A DNA stretch of 64,000 bases from Haloferax mediterranei ATCC 33500 (GTDB taxonomy: Archaea; Halobacteriota; Halobacteria; Halobacteriales; Haloferacaceae). Numbering within the stretch: the first letter of the stretch is position 1; every line of letters begins with the position of its first letter. The position numbers were made by a program, and so were the translations under genes. This document shows, piece by piece, positions 52,177 to 60,123 of the stretch. The notes below the pieces were generated by a model, which saw only the letters and a program-made list of their open reading frames with translations, ran no database searches and was not told the DNA's origin. The DNA lies in the NCBI RefSeq assembly GCF_000306765.2, contig NC_017943.1:186001-250000 (forward strand), in the 5' to 3' direction.

Positions 52177-52218
52177 TCTGTCGGTTAACTATTTTAGCCC
52201 GCCCGAGAGTATATGCCC

Positions 52219-52767
52219 ATGTCACAACAAAAAGGGGACGAGTGGACGATGTATGCAGCAGAGATGAACGAGACGATGCTTGCGGCACTCGAACGAAACG
52301 TCGAGGCACAGACACAGTTCGTCGAGTCGTGGCTCGACGCGCTTGAGGAGACACCCGAGATGTCCACGGAGACGATAAGCGAGGGCCTCAACGGCTACGC
52401 TCGCGCCTACGAGGTGTGGATGAACGCCGCCGAACAGCAGTTCGAGCGAGCGAGCGACGCCTTCGAGGGCGAGGATGTATCTGCCAACGAGTTCCGCGAT
52501 ATCTGGTTGAACTCGGCGAACGAGGCATTCAAGGAGGTGATGGGTACCTCCGCGTTCGCCGCCGCGACCGGACAGACAGTCGAAGACGCACTCGAAATGC
52601 AGCGGGAAGTCGACGAAGCCGCGCAGTCGACACTGCGCACGCTCGGGTTCGCCACAGAGGGAGACATCGACGAAGTCGCAGAGCGCCTCGTCGAACTCGA
52701 ACGGAGACAGCACGCCGTCGAGACGAAGCTCGACCGGCTCCTCGATGCGATGGACGTGGAGGGATGA
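52219..52767 (+). CDS. phaE: PhaE, subunit of the class III PHA synthase
   Basis: A 182-residue PhaE, the haloarchaeal short form (bacterial PhaE are about 360). It starts [17 protein letters not shown]; an ATG at 52213 is possible. The helical protein contains the PhaE-type [27 protein letters not shown] region (about 95-120) and a C-terminal coiled part [21 protein letters not shown]. It activates and stabilises PhaC. Its stop overlaps the phaC ATG by four bases. Confidence 0.9.
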   Translation: MSQQKGDEWTMYAAEMNETMLAALERNVEAQTQFVESWLDALEETPEMSTETISEGLNGYARAYEVWMNAAEQQFERASDAFEGEDVSANEFRDIWLNSANEAFKEVMGTSAFAAATGQTVEDALEMQREVDEAAQSTLRTLGFATEGDIDEVAERLVELERRQHAVETKLDRLLDAMDVEG

Positions 52768-54242
52768 CACCAGTAACCTTCGCCTTGGACTTGCAGCGCC
52801 GACAGTGGGAGCAAGCTGCGGAACTCGTCGACCGGACTAGCGCTGCCTCTGACCGTGCCGAAACCGTGTCGGAGGTATCGGTCGGCAAAACCCCAAACGA
52901 AGTCGTCTACAAGGAGAATAAACTCAGACTCCTCCACTACGAATCGAAGACGGAGACACAGTACGATGTGCCCATTCTCATCGTGTACGCACTCATTAAC
53001 CGGCCGTACATTCTCGACCTCCAACCCGACCGGAGTGTCGTTCAGACGCTCCTCGAACAAGGGTTCGACGTCTACCTCATCGATTGGGGCGAGCCGTCAC
53101 GGCTCGACACCCACCTCACGCTCGATGACTACGTGACTCGGTACATCGACAACTGCGTCGACATCGTTCGCGACCGCTCGGGGCAGGACTCGATTAACCT
53201 TCTCGGGTACTGCATGGGCGGGACGATGAGCGTGATGTACGCTGCGCTCTTCCCCGAGAAGGTCAGGAACCTCGGTCTGATGGCCGCGGGACTCGTCTTC
53301 GATGACACGGGCGGAGTCCTCGAGCGCTGGGGTGACGAGCAGTACTACTCACCCAAGGCCGTGACCGATGCGTTTGGAAACGTTCCTTCGGAGTTCCTCG
53401 ACGTGGGCTTCGCACTGATGGACCCTGTCGAGAACTTCGTAACCAAGTACGTCCGGTTGTTCGAGAACGTCGAGAACGAGTCCTTCGTAGAGAACTTCTC
53501 TCGGATGGAGCAGTGGCTCTCTGACGGTATCGACGTCGCGGGCGAGACCTACAAGCAGTTCTTGGAGGACGTCTACCAGCAGAACAAGCTCGCTCAGAAC
53601 GAACTCATGCTCGACGGGAAGCAGGTCGACCTCGAACGACTCGAGATGCCCATCCTCCAGATTGTCGGGGAGTACGACCACCTCATCCCACCGGAGGCGA
53701 GTAAACCGTTCAACGACCTCGTTCCGAGCGAGGATACGGAGGTTATCGAAGGCGCGACTGGCCACATCGGGCTTTCCGTCTCGTCGCGCTCGCACGGAGA
53801 CCTCTGGCCGGCCGTGAGTGACTGGTTCGCCGAACGTTCAGAGACAGGAACAGATGAGACACCTGACTCAGAGACGGAAGAGACCAGACCAGACTCGCAG
53901 GCGGAAGAAACGGACGAGACCCCCGATGAGGGACTCAAACCACAGGCGGCAGCGTCGAACGAAACTGTCGCCGAAGAGCCTGAACCACAGGTGGTAGAGT
54001 CGAACGAGACCACCGAAGAAGAACTCGAACCACAGGCGGTAGAGGCGAACGAAACCGCCCCTGAAGAACTCGAATCCATCGACGGTATTGGTCCCACATA
54101 CGCAGAGCGCCTTGCCTCGGTGGGAATAACGTCGGTGTCTGGGTTGGCTGCGGCCGACCCATCGGAGATTGCCGCAACCATCGACGTGCCGGTCTCACGA
54201 GTGACCGCGTGGGTTGAACAGGCATCCGACCGCACCGACTAA
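52764..54242 (+). CDS. phaC: PhaC, class III PHA synthase with helix-hairpin-helix tail
   Basis: A 492-residue synthase with an alpha/beta-hydrolase core. The lipase-like box is LGYCMGG with nucleophile C150; D305 (GEYDHLIPP) and H334 (GATGHIG) complete the triad. Residues about 360-440 are a Glu/Thr/Pro linker with repeats ([20 protein letters not shown]). Residues about 441-490 read [20 protein letters not shown] and [16 protein letters not shown], a helix-hairpin-helix-type domain absent from bacterial PhaC. It polymerises (R)-3-hydroxyacyl-CoA into PHA on the granule, with PhaE. Confidence 0.92.
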   Translation: MTPVTFALDLQRRQWEQAAELVDRTSAASDRAETVSEVSVGKTPNEVVYKENKLRLLHYESKTETQYDVPILIVYALINRPYILDLQPDRSVVQTLLEQGFDVYLIDWGEPSRLDTHLTLDDYVTRYIDNCVDIVRDRSGQDSINLLGYCMGGTMSVMYAALFPEKVRNLGLMAAGLVFDDTGGVLERWGDEQYYSPKAVTDAFGNVPSEFLDVGFALMDPVENFVTKYVRLFENVENESFVENFSRMEQWLSDGIDVAGETYKQFLEDVYQQNKLAQNELMLDGKQVDLERLEMPILQIVGEYDHLIPPEASKPFNDLVPSEDTEVIEGATGHIGLSVSSRSHGDLWPAVSDWFAERSETGTDETPDSETEETRPDSQAEETDETPDEGLKPQAAASNETVAEEPEPQVVESNETTEEELEPQAVEANETAPEELESIDGIGPTYAERLASVGITSVSGLAAADPSEIAATIDVPVSRVTAWVEQASDRTD

Positions 54243-54245
54243 TCG

Positions 54246-54251
54246 TTTTTT
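54246..54251 (+). terminator. Oligo-T terminator of the pha operon
   Basis: A T6 run starting four bases after the phaC stop, in the 24 bases between two convergent genes, fits the U-rich termination signal of archaea. Confidence 0.4.
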
Positions 54252-54266
54252 CGACGTGAAAATCGC

Positions 54267-54689
54267 TTAGACAGGGAGTACCGGGATTTTTGCGAGCCGA
54301 ATCACACGGTCCGTACAGCTCCCGATGTGTGGTACCTGGAACTCCGAATGGCCATGCCGACCCATCACGATGAGGTCGATGTCCTCATCCTCCGTGTACT
54401 CGAGAATGACCTCGTGCGGGATACCCCGCTTACAGACAGAGACGACATCGAGACCGAGGTCTTCCGCTTTTTCTTCCACTACCTGAAGTGCCTCTTCGCC
54501 GTGGTCCTCAATCTGCTCGAAGAAAAGTTCGTCACTCGAGAGCGCAGGTGTGTCACCGTAGGTTCGCCGGTCGATGACGTAGAGGGTATGAACAGTTGCC
54601 TTATATTTCCGGGCGATATCGAGGCCGTACTCGACACCGCGCTCGGAGCCATCACTCCCGTCGACGGGGATGAGAATATCATCGTACAT
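54267..54689 (-). CDS. UspA-type universal stress protein
   Basis: Started at ATG 54689 (MYDDILIPVDGSDGSE). The 140-residue single-domain protein keeps the ATP-binding pattern: ILIPVDGS at the start, DLIVMGRHGHSEFQVPHIGSCTDRVI at the end (G-2x-G-9x-G-type loop with an unusual HGHSEF). It is convergent with phaC. ATP-binding stress proteins adjust metabolism under starvation or salt change; the specific partner is unknown. Confidence 0.85.
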   Translation of the reverse strand: MYDDILIPVDGSDGSERGVEYGLDIARKYKATVHTLYVIDRRTYGDTPALSSDELFFEQIEDHGEEALQVVEEKAEDLGLDVVSVCKRGIPHEVILEYTEDEDIDLIVMGRHGHSEFQVPHIGSCTDRVIRLAKIPVLPV

Positions 54690-55176
54690 CGTATCCACAT
54701 ATTTAGCAGCACAGGATATGAAACTTTAGTCCATCTGACGAGACCTTCGGGTACATTCACAACGCAGGACTGGTCGGTTTTTACGAATAGTATCTAACCT
54801 CTGATACCATACATCAGTTCTCAGCACATGATTTTTCGCTGTGCTATCGATTAGGCCGGGCTATTCAAGCAGAGTACTGCGAAGGAACAGAGATAACTAC
54901 ACCAGTGGGCTGTGAATTGCGTCTGTCAATCGAATATAAATGGTAATTACCATTTACACAGGTACGTTTGTAATGGATGAATTTTCACATACCATGAAAT
55001 TCATACACAATAGAAAAGATTTCTGACTTTAGAAGGTGAAACGTAAAGAGTTGATATTCCGGTGTATCCACAACGGATGTCAGTTCTAGCCGTTAATTCA
55101 CGGAGATAGTAATCACTAACAACGTTTTTCGAGGACGCATGCGATAGTACATGATAGAGGAACCGAGGGAGACGAT
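54690..55176. other. Intergenic region, AT-rich, with a perfect 20-bp palindrome
   Basis: No gene is visible in 487 bases. The right part (54930-55160) is clearly AT-rich. The only sharp structure is the palindrome at 54937-54956, recorded separately. Confidence 0.5.
54937..54956. promoter_or_regulatory. Perfect 20-bp palindrome, candidate operator
   Basis: TAAATGGTAA followed directly by its reverse complement. The arm TGGTAATTACCA is typical of a homodimer binding site. It lies about 220 bases upstream of the small antitoxin-like gene and 250 bases from the UspA start on the other strand. Confidence 0.45.
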
Positions 55177-55326
55177 ATGACATACACACTCGAGATTAGT
55201 GACGATCTCAAAGAGCGGTTAGACGGCCATTTAGAGGAAGACGAATCGCACGAGGAGTTCATCGCCGAACTCCTCTCGATGTACGAGACTGAGGGGACAT
55301 TCCTTCAAGAGGGATACTCAGAATAG
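55177..55326 (+). CDS. Small VapB-like antitoxin family protein (DUF7557-like)
   Basis: A 49-residue protein, MTYTLEISDDLKERLDGHLE to TFLQEGYSE. The pattern (beta strand TLEISDDLKERLD, then a DESHEEFIAELLSMYETEG helix) is that of small haloarchaeal ribbon-helix-helix-like antitoxins usually found beside a PIN-domain toxin. A short frame follows 4 bases downstream, but no full toxin gene is present. Confidence 0.65.
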   Translation: MTYTLEISDDLKERLDGHLEEDESHEEFIAELLSMYETEGTFLQEGYSE

Positions 55327-55330
55327 GGCG

Positions 55331-55474
55331 ATGACCATCACCACCGACCGGACGGCGTGGACTGAGCCGAACGGAATCGACGAAGCAGTAGCTGAAGTAC
55401 AGTCGGTAACACACGAACCCGCACATCCTGCTGATCCCACTCAGTTATCGAATATCGATGGCGCTCACAGTTGA
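55331..55474 (+). CDS. Short ORF behind the antitoxin-like gene, possible toxin relic
   Basis: A 47-residue frame starting MTITTDRTAWTE. The start resembles the first strand of PIN toxins (M-T-x-x-x-D-x-x-A-W), but the rest does not and there are no further acidic residues of a PIN site. It might be the 5' remnant of a VapC-like gene whose body was lost near the tRNA gene. Low support. Confidence 0.25.
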   Translation: MTITTDRTAWTEPNGIDEAVAEVQSVTHEPAHPADPTQLSNIDGAHS

Positions 55475-55595
55475 CTGCGCGTCTCATTCGAGAGAAGGAC
55501 CTCTCGTTCGTCGCTGTCGAGGGTGGCGGGCCTTCGAACCCCTTGTCACGGGCATTGCCCACGACACATGCGAGGGTTCTCACCAACACGCAGAG

Positions 55596-55679
55596 CGGTG
55601 GGAATGGGATTCGAACCCACGAGGCCTCTCGGCCACCTGCTTTCCAAGCAGGCACATTAGTCCACTCTGTCATCCCACC
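55596..55679 (-). tRNA. tRNA-Ser (anticodon GGA)
   Basis: An 84-nt cloverleaf on the minus strand. The acceptor stem GGTGGGA pairs perfectly with TCCCACC, discriminator G. The anticodon stem-loop is CTGCTTGGAAAGCAG with anticodon GGA (Ser UCC). A long variable arm (GTGGCCGAGAGGCCTC) marks a class II tRNA, and the T arm is GTGGGTTCGAATCCCAT. No CCA is encoded. The D arm GACAGAGTGGACTAATGTGC deviates from the usual GGCCGAGTGG of archaeal tRNA-Ser. An antisense false frame over it encodes the familiar NGIRTHE string. Confidence 0.92.
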
Positions 55680-55887
55680 AGTTGCGAGCGTTGTTCAAGA
55701 GACAATACCGTTGCAACGACCAAACCAACTTCGGTCGGAGAAGTGTGTTACTGAAAGTCATGAATTTCAACTCAGCTGCGTGGAATCGCAAGACACAATC
55801 CCACCAATAATTATTCCGCCTTAAAATGGTTAGAAAATATAAATCTATTTGTAGCCTCGACAACATCTATTATCTGGTGCTACACCA

Positions 55888-56193
55888 ATGCCAACCGAAC
55901 TAGAAACAGTCCAGTTTTCGTTCTCAGACGTGACGGGACACGAGTACACTGACTCGAAGGATGTCGGCGTTCGTGGACCGGTTACCGCAGCAGAGACGGC
56001 CATCAAGAGCTTTGACATCGGATACGATGGCGAAGACCATCACATCATGTCCGAGAAGATTCAGACAGATGCCGACGTTCACGGCGACACAATCAGTGTG
56101 AATCTTCAGGCGCTCTTCCGCGACGCCAGCGGCCACATCGACGACCCCTACGGTGGCAATATCGAGGTACTCGTCGTTTCCGAGACCGAATAA
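55888..56193 (+). CDS. Small conserved-looking protein of unknown function
   Basis: A 101-residue acidic protein without signal or membrane segment: QFSFSDVTGHEYTDSKDVGVRG, then AIKSFDIGYDGEDHHIMSEKIQ and DTISVNLQALFRDASGHIDDPYGG, NIEVLVVSE. The alternating strands suggest a small beta-sandwich. No family recognised. It stands alone between the tRNA and the convergent oxidoreductase. Confidence 0.55.
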   Translation: MPTELETVQFSFSDVTGHEYTDSKDVGVRGPVTAAETAIKSFDIGYDGEDHHIMSEKIQTDADVHGDTISVNLQALFRDASGHIDDPYGGNIEVLVVSETE

Positions 56194-56268
56194 CTCGACC
56201 GACTGATTCGGATTTTTCGCGTCGGTATACAATAGTTAGTAGTAACTCGGCTATCCTCAGTATCCCGT

Positions 56269-57297
56269 TTACGAACCATTAGCGTCCAGAGTTACCAGCA
56301 CTTTTCCTTTGGCACGTCCTTCTTCAAGATACCTGATAGCCTCGGGAACCTCGGCTAACGCGTATCGACTATCGATAACAGGCTTGACTGTACCGGTTTC
56401 GAGAAGTTCCTTTACGAAGGCCAGATCGTCTTTGTTAGGTTCCATCAGCAAATTACGTAGATTCTTACTCCCGACTACAGACAGTAACGGTCCGAAAATC
56501 ATAGCTTGAAACAATCGACCGACTGGACCACCCACCATGACATAGGTTCCCTCTGGTGTTAATGCGCGCTTGTAATCAAACAGAGAATGTGATGCCGCAG
56601 TATCGAGAATCAAATCGTACGATTGTCTATGTTCGGTGAACTCTTCTCGGGTGTAGTCGATGACGCGGTCTGCCCCAATCGAGCGAACGATTTCCATTTT
56701 TTCCGTGCTGCAGACGCCGGTTACGTCAGCCCCGAACGATTTGGCAATTTGCACCGCAAACGTCCCGACACCGCCGGACGCACCATTAATCAAGACATTT
56801 TGGCCCGACTGAATCTGTCCAGCACCCCGAAGACCCTGAAGGGCGGTGACTGCTGCTGTCGGCACGACCGCCGCTTCCTCGAACGAAACGTCAGCAGATT
56901 TCATCACCAACGTATCTGCTGTTGCGACAACGTAGTCGGCAAAGCCGCCAAAACCACACTTCGATACGTCCCCAAATACCGCATCACCCGGGTGAAACCG
57001 CGTCACATTTTTGCCTACGACTTCGACCCGACCCGCAACATCCATCCCGAGTATCTGTAATTTCGGTTGTAGAATACCACCGTACATGAAGCGGACTAAG
57101 AACGGTGACCCCCTCATGAGATGGCAGTCACCAGCGTTCACCGACGCTGCACGAACGTCTATCAATACCTCACTGTCGTTGGGGGTCGGCCTATCCACTT
57201 CTTTTTGTTCGAAAACACTGGGATCGCCATACTCAGAGTACACAACTGCGTTCATTTTGTCTCCGTCCTGCCTTCCAGTCGCCGCATCGACCGTCAT
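56269..57297 (-). CDS. NAD(P)-dependent quinone oxidoreductase-like MDR protein (zinc-less)
   Basis: Started at ATG 57297 (MTVDAATGRQ); ATG 57255 (MNAVVYSEYGDP) matches most family members and is equally possible, and the frame also opens at 57345. About 342 residues. GROES-like N-domain with LGMDVAGRVEVVGKNVTRFHPGD, Rossmann motif ASGGVGTFAVQIAKSFGADVTGVC, and C-terminal VIDSRYALAEVPEAIRYLEEGRAKGKVLV. The catalytic cysteine-histidine zinc ligands are absent, so it is a QOR/crotonyl reductase-type NADPH enzyme. Reduction of quinones or enones is likely. Confidence 0.85.
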   Translation of the reverse strand: MTVDAATGRQDGDKMNAVVYSEYGDPSVFEQKEVDRPTPNDSEVLIDVRAASVNAGDCHLMRGSPFLVRFMYGGILQPKLQILGMDVAGRVEVVGKNVTRFHPGDAVFGDVSKCGFGGFADYVVATADTLVMKSADVSFEEAAVVPTAAVTALQGLRGAGQIQSGQNVLINGASGGVGTFAVQIAKSFGADVTGVCSTEKMEIVRSIGADRVIDYTREEFTEHRQSYDLILDTAASHSLFDYKRALTPEGTYVMVGGPVGRLFQAMIFGPLLSVVGSKNLRNLLMEPNKDDLAFVKELLETGTVKPVIDSRYALAEVPEAIRYLEEGRAKGKVLVTLDANGS

Positions 57298-57614
57298 ATT
57301 CGCTGAACGATGACTCCTATCTTCCGCATTACCATAATCTACCATGGCGATTATTTCTTATTTGTATTATATATTTGAGACAACATAATCGTTGGTTTGC
57401 TACTCCGATTCGAGGACCCGCGCATGTAGTTTTACCAGACCAGTCAGCATCCGCTTCACCGCAAGGCAGAACAAAACGACGTGCTGTCGGAGGGGAAATC
57501 GTATCCGTAAACCGTCGGGATTGTGCTACCGCCCGATGAGCCAGCACGATAGGCAGACAAACAATGAGGTCCGTGCGTTAAATAGTGGCACAGGCCATAC
57601 TATACGGTGAGACA

Positions 57615-58253
57615 ATGGGAGCGACTAGCAAGTTTACAGACAGAACCGAGGCGGGACAGTTACTCGCAGAGGAGCTCAATCGACGCGATATCGAGGCGGA
57701 TATCGTACTCGCCATCCCACGGGGTGGGCTTCCGCTCGGGCGGCCTGTCGCGGACGCGCTCGATGTCCCGCTCGACATCGTTGTCGCGAAGAAAATCGGA
57801 GCGCCGGGGAATCCCGAATATGCGCTCGGCGCGGTTACGAGCGACGGGAGCGTCTGGCGTAACGAAGAGGGTCTCCGTGGGTTCGGTGATAACGAGGAGT
57901 ATTTCGAACAAAAGCGGGCAGAGGAGGCGGAAAACGCGCGCGCAAAAGCAGAGCGCTACCGAGAGGGCGACGCACCCGACTTGACCGATAAAACGGTCGT
58001 CATCGTCGACGATGGAGTGGCGACGGGGTCGACCATCAAGGCTTGTATTCAACCAGTCCGTACCGCTGCAGATCGGGTCATCGTCGCGGTCCCAGTTGGG
58101 CCACCACACACGATAGACGAGGTTCGACAGATGGTCGACGAGGTCGTCTGTCTCCAGACACCGAGTAGCTTCATGGGTGTCGGTCAGTTTTACCGCAACT
58201 TCGAACAAGTGACTGACGAAGAGGCAATGACATACCTGGAACAGGAGTCGTAA
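57615..58253 (+). CDS. Phosphoribosyltransferase family protein
   Basis: Started at ATG 57615 (MGATSKFTDRTEAG), 212 residues. The type I PRTase core has the PRPP loop TVVIVDDGVATGSTIKA (about 128-144) and the hood segment LAIPRGGLPLGRPVADALD (about 34-52). C-terminal VGQFYRNFEQVTDEEAM is characteristic of the small haloarchaeal/actinobacterial family of unclear substrate, often near stress genes. The neighbouring UspA genes fit such a role. Nucleobase specificity cannot be assigned. Confidence 0.82.
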   Translation: MGATSKFTDRTEAGQLLAEELNRRDIEADIVLAIPRGGLPLGRPVADALDVPLDIVVAKKIGAPGNPEYALGAVTSDGSVWRNEEGLRGFGDNEEYFEQKRAEEAENARAKAERYREGDAPDLTDKTVVIVDDGVATGSTIKACIQPVRTAADRVIVAVPVGPPHTIDEVRQMVDEVVCLQTPSSFMGVGQFYRNFEQVTDEEAMTYLEQES

Positions 58254-58304
58254 TCGGGTGAATAGTGACCCGATACCACTGATTTCACCTATTGCAACTA
58301 TTCC

Positions 58305-58451
58305 TCATCGGGAACCAACTGCTGATGCGCAGTTGATACACAGGCCAGTCTCTTCGTCATAGTGGGTGTGACAAACGAGTGCGCCGCACTGCTGACACTG
58401 CTGTTCGGCAGCCATCGATTCACACACCTGACAGAGTCCGTGGATACTCAT
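58305..58451 (-). CDS. Small zinc-finger protein
   Basis: A 48-residue protein from ATG 58451, one base past the UspA stop, so probably co-transcribed and coupled. It has four CxxC/H pairs in order: LCQVCE, CQQCG, VCHTHY and LCINCAS, compatible with two zinc sites. Such tiny zinc-finger proteins in haloarchaea influence regulation or protein interactions. Confidence 0.7.
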   Translation of the reverse strand: MSIHGLCQVCESMAAEQQCQQCGALVCHTHYDEETGLCINCASAVGSR

Positions 58452-58452
58452 A

Positions 58453-59331
58453 TTAGCTCGTGGTAAACACCGGAATATCTGACCGACCGACGAGGCGCGC
58501 AGTCGTGCTTCCGAGTAGGTGCTCAGGTCCCGCACTCCGGCCACGAGTCCCCAAAGTGATAACATCGGCGTCAACGCCGTCAGCATAGGAGAGGATTTCG
58601 TCCTCTGGGACGCCCCGTAAGACGGTCGTTGTCACCGGGAGATTCCGGTCGCGAGCAGTTGTTTCGATATCGGTGATTGCATTCTGACCGCCCTGCTTGA
58701 GGAGACCGACGATGCTCCGAGGAGCATCTCCAAGCCCGTAGGTCGTCGTGTCGATAACGTACACCACGTGAACGTCAGCGCCGTATCGCTCGGCGATACC
58801 AAGCCCGTGTTCGGCAGCACGTTCTGCAGCGTCGCTGCCGTCGGTCGCGACGACGACGTCGTCATACATGGCGTAGCCCTCAGTCGGGACAGTCACGTCT
58901 GGGGCAACCCGAACGGACATCACCGGTACGTCCGAGAGTGCAACCACTCGTTCCGTCGCCCGTCCCGTCAAGAACTCCCCGCGCCCCGCTTCACCGTGGG
59001 TCCCCATCATCACGAGGTCGATGTCGTTCGCTTCGATATACTTGGTAATTACTCGATGCGGAATGCCTTCGCTGACGGTACGAACGGCCGCGATTCCACT
59101 CTCGTCGGCTCGTTTCTGTACCTGCTGGGTCATATCCCGCCCGCGCCGCTCGGAGTAGTTCCGTAATTCGTCTCGTGCTGAAGACCCTAAGCCAGGTGGT
59201 TCGGGGCTGGTATCGACGACGTAGAGGATGTGGACCGTTGCGTCGCCAATTCGAGCGAGGTCGAGCGCCCGGACAACTGCCGCTTCAGCTTCCGAACTGC
59301 CATCCATCGGAAGGAGTATCTCGTCGTACAT
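58453..59331 (-). CDS. Tandem-domain UspA universal stress protein
   Basis: A 292-residue protein with two Usp domains (about 1-145 and 150-292). Each has ILLPMDGS or VVVATDGSDAAE at its start and the ATP loop at its end, MMGTHGEAGRGEFLTGRATERVV and TLGTRGRSAGPEHLLGSTTARLV. The repeated G-x2-G pattern is conserved in both, so both probably bind ATP. It forms a two-gene unit with the zinc-finger protein. Confidence 0.88.
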   Translation of the reverse strand: MYDEILLPMDGSSEAEAAVVRALDLARIGDATVHILYVVDTSPEPPGLGSSARDELRNYSERRGRDMTQQVQKRADESGIAAVRTVSEGIPHRVITKYIEANDIDLVMMGTHGEAGRGEFLTGRATERVVALSDVPVMSVRVAPDVTVPTEGYAMYDDVVVATDGSDAAERAAEHGLGIAERYGADVHVVYVIDTTTYGLGDAPRSIVGLLKQGGQNAITDIETTARDRNLPVTTTVLRGVPEDEILSYADGVDADVITLGTRGRSAGPEHLLGSTTARLVGRSDIPVFTTS

Positions 59332-59551
59332 ACTGGCGTTTATCTACGGTTTCGAGAATCAAATAACCCAAGCTCAGAGCATGTGTATCTCGTGTGTGCA
59401 GCGGTGTATTCGATGTTCAAGAATACGCTCAGACCAGCTTCCTTCCTACCGATAGAGCGTGTTTATCGGGCCTAAAAGTCTACCTGCGATTCTCACTTGG
59501 TGGTAGGCGCAGTCGAAATTTTGTCGAGTGCTACCATACACCTATATAGCT

Positions 59552-59980
59552 ATGCCAGTGAAAAATATCGCCGTCGACGCGATGACAACCAGTCGGGAAG
59601 CCTCGGTTACAGACCTCGCTCAGACGATGCTGGACGAACAACTCGGTGACCTCGTCGTCGTCGAAGGCGACAAGCCAGTCGGGATGGTCACAGACCGTGA
59701 CATCGCCCTCGCCGTCGCAGAACACGACGATGTAACCCAACTCACTGCCGAAGACATCATGACGGCAGATCCGCTTACGATTCACGAGGACGCGACAGCA
59801 GTTGACCTTCCGGCCAAGATGGCGGAGGGACAGGTCCGTCGGATTCCTGTCGTTGACGACGGAGGGGCACTCGTCGGCATCGCCACGCTCGACGATGTCG
59901 TCGCAACGACGGGCGAGATGTTGAAAGACGTTGCGACGGTAATCGAGTGGCAATCCCGCGAATACAAGCCAGAGGACTGA
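59552..59980 (+). CDS. Paired CBS-domain protein
   Basis: Started at ATG 59552 (MPVKNIAVDAMTTSRE); the frame opens at 59528. The 142-residue protein has two CBS motifs: GDKPVGMVTDRDIALAVAEHD and GGALVGIATLDDVVATTGEML, forming one Bateman module that binds adenosyl ligands (AMP, ATP, SAM). A short C-terminal helix (WQSREYKPED) follows. It lies between the UspA gene and the CopB ATPase and probably acts as an energy sensor. Confidence 0.85.
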   Translation: MPVKNIAVDAMTTSREASVTDLAQTMLDEQLGDLVVVEGDKPVGMVTDRDIALAVAEHDDVTQLTAEDIMTADPLTIHEDATAVDLPAKMAEGQVRRIPVVDDGGALVGIATLDDVVATTGEMLKDVATVIEWQSREYKPED

Positions 59981-60123
59981 CTCTCGTAACCACACCTTTT
60001 CGTTTGCGCTTCGTCGGTCACCAAACACTGCGCCGTCTGCTCCCGAGAACGGTCGTTCTGGGCTCCCACAATCAGTATTCGAAACCGAACAGCAAGATGT
60101 AGAAAGACACCAATGGACAATCT

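Noticed and set aside
52416..52763. Upstream extension of the PhaC frame to 52416
   Set aside because: These codons lie inside phaE in another frame and give an Arg-rich stretch; the ATG at 52764 overlapping the phaE stop is the proper start.
55471..55824. A 117-residue plus-strand frame containing GGNGIRTHE
   Set aside because: This is the antisense translation of the tRNA-Ser gene at 55596-55679, a well-known false protein.
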